Assembly: GCF_035942955.1 (NCBI RefSeq)
Contig: NZ_DASZCQ010000336.1
Location: 6,321 to 70,320, forward strand
Direction: 5' to 3'
Source: DASYTH01 sp035942955
GTDB taxonomy: Bacteria; Actinomycetota; Actinomycetes; Mycobacteriales; Pseudonocardiaceae
DNA: 64,000 nucleotides
Part shown: piece by piece, positions 60,733 to 64,000 of the stretch
How the letters are laid out: each line of letters starts with the position of its first letter
Position numbering within the stretch: the first letter of the stretch is position 1
Notes under the pieces: generated by a model
What the model saw: only the letters and a program-made list of their open reading frames with translations
Told to the model about the DNA's origin: nothing
Database searches by the model: none
Translations under genes and position numbers: made by a program

Positions 60733-62982
60733 GTGCTGGTACGACTGGTCGTTGGCCTCCTGCTCACCGTGGTCGTGCTCGCCTTCGCGGCGCGCCGGGC
60801 GCGGTGGCTGCACAAGCTGATCAGCTCCGGCCAGCCGGCCACCGGCCGGCTCGACAACCTGGGTGCCCGGCTCTGGGCCCAGGTCGCGGAGGTCTTCGGG
60901 CAGCGCAAGCTGCTCAAGTGGTCGATCCCCGGGCTGGCGCACTTCTTCACGTTCTGGGGCTTCCTGATCCTGGGCTCGGTCTACCTCGAGGCCTACGGCA
61001 CGCTGTTCGACCACGACTTCCACATCCCGCTGATCGGGCGCTGGGCGGTGCTCGGGTTCCTGCAGGACTTCATCGCCGTGGCCGTGCTGTTCTCGCTGGT
61101 GGCGTTCTCGATCATGCGGGTCCGGCAGGCGCCCGAGCGCCGCAAGCGCGCCTCGAGGTTCTACGGCTCGCACACCGGCCCGGCCTGGCTGATCCTGTTC
61201 ATGATCTTCAACGTGATCTGGACGATGTTCCTGTTCCGCGGCGCCTCCGCCGCGGTGGGCACCTTCCCCTACGACAGCGGGGCGTTCGTCTCGCTCGGCG
61301 TCGGCGAGTTGCTCGAACCGTTGGGCCACGACCCCAACGAGGTCCTCGAGTCGGTCGGCCTGCTGCTGCACATCGGCGTCATGCTGTCGTTCCTGATCAT
61401 CGTGCTGTACTCCAAGCACCTGCACATCTTCATCGCCCCGATCAACGTCTCGGCCAAGCGGCTGCCGGACGGGCTCGGGCCGCTGCTGCCGATGGAGTCG
61501 CACGGCAAGCCGATCGACTTCGAGGACCCGGCCGAGGATGACGTGTTCGGCCGCGGCAAGATCGAGGACTTTACCTGGAAGGGCATGCTGGACTTCGCCA
61601 CCTGCACCGAGTGCGGGCGTTGCCAGAGCCAGTGCCCGGCCTGGAACACCGGGAAACCGTTGTCCCCCAAGCTGGTCATCATGGACCTGCGGGACCACCT
61701 GTTCGCCAAGGCGCCGTACCTCATCGGCGGCAAGGACATGCCCGACGAGGGCGCGATCATGCCAAAAGGTGGGCCTTCGCACGGTGACGACGGGGGAGGC
61801 CACGGCGTGCCGGAGTCCGGGTTCGGCCGGGTGACCGGCTCCGGTCCGGAGCAGGCGCTGCGGCCGCTGGTGGGCACCGCGGAGCAGGGCGGGGTGATCG
61901 ACCCGGACGTGCTGTGGTCGTGCACCACCTGCGGGGCGTGCGTCGAGCAGTGCCCGGTGGACATCGAGCACGTGGACCACATCGTGGACATGCGCCGGTA
62001 CCAGGTGATGATCGAGTCGGAGTTCCCGACCGAGCTGGGCACCCTGTTCCGCAACCTGGAGAACAAGGGAAACCCGTGGGGGCAGAACAACTCGGAGCGG
62101 ATGGACTGGGCCAAGGACCTTCCGTTCGAGGTGCCCGTGTTCGACGGCGAGCTCGCCGAGGACGTCGAGTACCTGTTCTGGGTCGGCTGCGCAGGCGCGT
62201 TCGACGACAACGCCCGTAGGACCGTCCGGGCCACCGCCGAGCTGCTGCACATCGCCGGCGTGAAATACGTGGTGCTCGGCAAGGAGGAGACCTGCACCGG
62301 TGACCCGGCCCGGCGGGCCGGCAACGAGTTCCTGTTCCAGATGATGGCGCAGCAGACCGCGGAGGTGCTCAACAGCTTCTTCGAGGGTCGTGAGCCGCTC
62401 CGGCGCAAGATCGTCACGACCTGCCCGCACTGCATGAACACCCTCGGCCGGGAGTACCCGCAGCTGGAGAGCATGATCCCGGCATTCGGCGGCACCAACG
62501 GGCATTACCAGGTGCTGCACCACACCCAGTTGCTGAACCGGTTGGTGCGCGAGGGAAAGCTCACCCCGGTCAAGCCCGCCGACGGCACCGGCGGCGCGCC
62601 CGTCACCTACCACGATCCGTGCTACCTCGGCAGGCACAACAAGGTGTACGAGCCACCGCGGGAGCTGGTCGGGGTCGCCGGCGCCACCCTCACCGAGATG
62701 CCCCGGCACGCCGACCGCGCGCTGTGCTGCGGAGCGGGCGGCGCTCGCATGTGGATGGAGGAGCACATCGGCAAGCGGATCAATCTGGAGCGGGTGGACG
62801 AGGCGATCTCCACCGGCGCCGGGGAGATCGTCACCGGCTGCCCGTTCTGCCGCGTCATGATCACCGACGGCGTGGTGCAGCGGCAGAGCGAGGACGCCGC
62901 CGCCGGCGTCACCGTCCGCGACGTCTCCCAACTCCTCCTGGAGTCGGTCAAACGCGGGACTGTTCCGCCTCTGCGGGATTAA
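60733..62982 (+). CDS. etfD: EtfD-like membrane iron-sulfur reductase (heterodisulfide reductase-related)
   Basis: The 749-residue protein matches mycobacterial Rv0338c/EtfD, which passes electrons from electron transfer flavoprotein to the membrane quinone pool during beta-oxidation. It has an N-terminal NarI-like region of about five helices, then two 4Fe-4S motifs: CTECGRCQSQCP (Cys291, 294, 297, 301) and CTTCGACVEQCP (Cys397, 400, 403, 407). Two CCG domains follow (WVGCAGAFDDNARR with CPHCMNTLG; YHDPCYLGRHN with CCGAGGARM). GTG 60733 follows GGAGG. The C-terminal VPPLRD and its stop lie within dispersed repeat copy B, so the terminus may be altered. Confidence 0.93.
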   Translation: MLVRLVVGLLLTVVVLAFAARRARWLHKLISSGQPATGRLDNLGARLWAQVAEVFGQRKLLKWSIPGLAHFFTFWGFLILGSVYLEAYGTLFDHDFHIPLIGRWAVLGFLQDFIAVAVLFSLVAFSIMRVRQAPERRKRASRFYGSHTGPAWLILFMIFNVIWTMFLFRGASAAVGTFPYDSGAFVSLGVGELLEPLGHDPNEVLESVGLLLHIGVMLSFLIIVLYSKHLHIFIAPINVSAKRLPDGLGPLLPMESHGKPIDFEDPAEDDVFGRGKIEDFTWKGMLDFATCTECGRCQSQCPAWNTGKPLSPKLVIMDLRDHLFAKAPYLIGGKDMPDEGAIMPKGGPSHGDDGGGHGVPESGFGRVTGSGPEQALRPLVGTAEQGGVIDPDVLWSCTTCGACVEQCPVDIEHVDHIVDMRRYQVMIESEFPTELGTLFRNLENKGNPWGQNNSERMDWAKDLPFEVPVFDGELAEDVEYLFWVGCAGAFDDNARRTVRATAELLHIAGVKYVVLGKEETCTGDPARRAGNEFLFQMMAQQTAEVLNSFFEGREPLRRKIVTTCPHCMNTLGREYPQLESMIPAFGGTNGHYQVLHHTQLLNRLVREGKLTPVKPADGTGGAPVTYHDPCYLGRHNKVYEPPRELVGVAGATLTEMPRHADRALCCGAGGARMWMEEHIGKRINLERVDEAISTGAGEIVTGCPFCRVMITDGVVQRQSEDAAAGVTVRDVSQLLLESVKRGTVPPLRD

Positions 62983-63070
62983 CTGCTGTCGTTGCGTTCC
63001 AGCCGATGGTGCGGATGTCGGGTTGATGGTGGCTGAGTGCCGTCACGGTCCCTGAGGTGCGGTTGGCAGG
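62964..63070 (-). repeat. Dispersed ~107-bp repeat, copy B
   Basis: The core 62994-63070 is 72/77 identical to 12951-13027. It begins inside the last codons of the EtfD-like gene and ends 14 bases before the EspG stop, filling nearly all of the convergent gap 62983-63083. The gap has no other feature. Confidence 0.85.
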
Positions 63071-63083
63071 CGCGAGGCCACAC

Positions 63084-63812
63084 CTAGCGCGCCGCTGTGG
63101 TACCGGTGAGGCTGTCCAGCTGCGCGGTGAGCAGCTGGGCGATCCGGCCGCTGTCGGCTGGCGAGATCGTGGCCCAGGTCTGCCCGTCGTCGGCTTCCCT
63201 CGACGTGAGCACGTACCGGCCGACCGGGGTGTCGAACCAGAAGATGTCGGGCTCGTGCCGCCCGGCCACGGTGATCCGGAACTGGCCCAGCCGCAGCCGC
63301 TTGCGCTCCAGGATCGTCCGCGCCTTGGCGAGCTGCGGGTCCTGCGCCTGCACCGCCCTGGCCACACCGCCTTCGTGCGCCCCGACCGAACCCGCCGAGA
63401 TCGTCACCGACTGCCCGGGGCCGGGGCGCTCGGCGGGCAGCAGCTCGACCGCGCTGGACACGATCGCGGTGGGCCGGATGTGTTCGAACTGGACGGTGTT
63501 GGGCTTGCCGACCGCCCGCAGCGCGCGCTGGTCGGTCCGGCACACCCGGGCGAACAGCCGCACATCGTCGTCAAGGGCGCCGAACAGGGTGATCTCGGTG
63601 TGCGGCCTGGCGAACAGGGCCACCGCCGACTCGGCCTCGCCGGCGAGGCTCCGGCCGGCCAGGCTCGCGATCACCGCCGCGCGGATGCCCGCCCGCTCGT
63701 CGAAGGTCCGGCCGTGGTGCGGGATCTCGAACGGAAACGGCGCCGAGCCGAGCCCCAGCCGCTCGAGCAGAACGTCGATCGCGGCGAAGGACAGCACGAA
63801 CGATCCGGGCAC
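63084..63812 (-). CDS. EspG family type VII secretion chaperone
   Basis: The 242-residue protein matches the EspG family, cytosolic chaperones of PE/PPE-type substrates of ESX secretion: DVLLERLGLGSAPFPFEIP, RAVGKPNTVQFEHIRPTAIV, and LRLGQFRITVAGRHEPDIFW with WFDTPVGRYVL near the C-terminus. It follows the PPE-like gene by two bases, as in many actinobacterial T7SS loci. The GTG at 63812 is the only nearby start after the PPE stop. Confidence 0.9.
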   Translation of the reverse strand: MPGSFVLSFAAIDVLLERLGLGSAPFPFEIPHHGRTFDERAGIRAAVIASLAGRSLAGEAESAVALFARPHTEITLFGALDDDVRLFARVCRTDQRALRAVGKPNTVQFEHIRPTAIVSSAVELLPAERPGPGQSVTISAGSVGAHEGGVARAVQAQDPQLAKARTILERKRLRLGQFRITVAGRHEPDIFWFDTPVGRYVLTSREADDGQTWATISPADSGRIAQLLTAQLDSLTGTTAAR

Positions 63813-63814
63813 CG

Positions 63815-64000
63815 TTAGCCGCCGATCACCGGTGGCGCCGTGGGCTCGTCCGTGCCGAACAGGCCCTCGGGATCCGGCTCCTCGAGATAGGCCGGCCGCT
63901 GGTGCTCGTAGTCGTCCTCGCCCTGGCTCCGCGCGCCGCCCATCATCGGCGACATCCCGCCGCCCGCCCCTGCGCGGCCGGCGCCCATGCCGCCCTGGCC
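63815..64000 (-). CDS. C-terminus of a PPE-like/T7SS substrate protein, cut by window edge
   Basis: Only the last 61 residues are visible: a Gly/Met-rich stretch (GGGMSPMMGGARSQGE), then YLEEPDPEGLFGTDEPTAPP and a VIGG end. This tail is typical of the PPE-domain proteins encoded before EspG in Pseudonocardiaceae. The N-terminal PPE/WXG part lies beyond the window. Confidence 0.8.
   Translation of the reverse strand, partial: GQGGMGAGRAGAGGGMSPMMGGARSQGEDDYEHQRPAYLEEPDPEGLFGTDEPTAPPVIGG

Noticed and set aside
60685..62931. A 748-codon minus-strand open frame opposite the EtfD-like gene
   Set aside because: The plus strand encodes intact 4Fe-4S and CCG domains throughout. The antisense translation has no domain or plausible start.

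Overview
This is a high-GC actinobacterial chromosome window, most likely from the Pseudonocardiales (Amycolatopsis-like). The evidence is the GC-rich third codon positions, the many GTG/TTG starts and 4-base ATGA/GTGA start-stop overlaps, an EspG plus PPE-type C-terminus of a type VII secretion locus at the right edge, an EtfD-type iron-sulfur reductase, and an FxSxx-type NB-ARC remnant. The genus is inference. I see no rRNA, tRNA, CRISPR array, transposase or prophage gene.

Left part (1-16300) is mixed housekeeping and regulation: a subtilase cut by the left edge, two small secreted proteins, a zinc alcohol dehydrogenase and an MFS exporter, a Phd/VapC toxin-antitoxin pair with a palindromic operator, an RpiB-like isomerase with two small membrane proteins, a secreted lipase divergent from a TetR-AraC pair, a metallophosphoesterase, a solo LuxR regulator, a LacI-cupin divergent pair, an orphan ABC ATPase and a NarL-type two-component system.

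The centre (16300-38500) is a carbohydrate locus. Two damaged genes (NB-ARC remnant, alginate-lyase-like pseudogene) precede a colinear minus-strand run of secreted enzymes: GH18, GH5, GH29, GH28-like, PL6 and GH27. Five of them carry CBM35 modules (seven in total). Beyond an AAA ATPase with two C-terminal membrane helices lies a second minus-strand operon: ROK regulator, solute-binding protein, two permeases, GH4 glycosidase and BadF/NagK-type sugar kinase. A 19-bp operator-like sequence upstream of the ROK gene recurs with two mismatches upstream of the GH18 gene. This suggests one ROK regulon linking extracellular depolymerisation to uptake and intracellular breakdown.

Right of this (38800-44950) is a plus-strand operon of a nitrate/taurine/NMT1-type ABC importer, a Gfo/Idh/MocA oxidoreductase, a DUF993 protein and a TIM-barrel sugar isomerase/epimerase, probably for one unidentified polar substrate. 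Region 46300-55600 is a benzoate cluster: livKHMGF-type importer, boxC, boxB and benzoate-CoA ligase, with no boxA or boxD in the window. It is followed by an OmpR-type two-component system, a TetR regulator with an AidB-like acyl-CoA dehydrogenase, an EtfD-like membrane reductase that probably takes electrons from such dehydrogenases, and EspG with the end of a PPE-like protein.

Several dispersed repeats cut across these regions: a ~107-bp family with three copies at or beside gene boundaries, a hairpin repeat that in one copy forms part of a coding sequence, and a recurring 18-20-bp palindrome.
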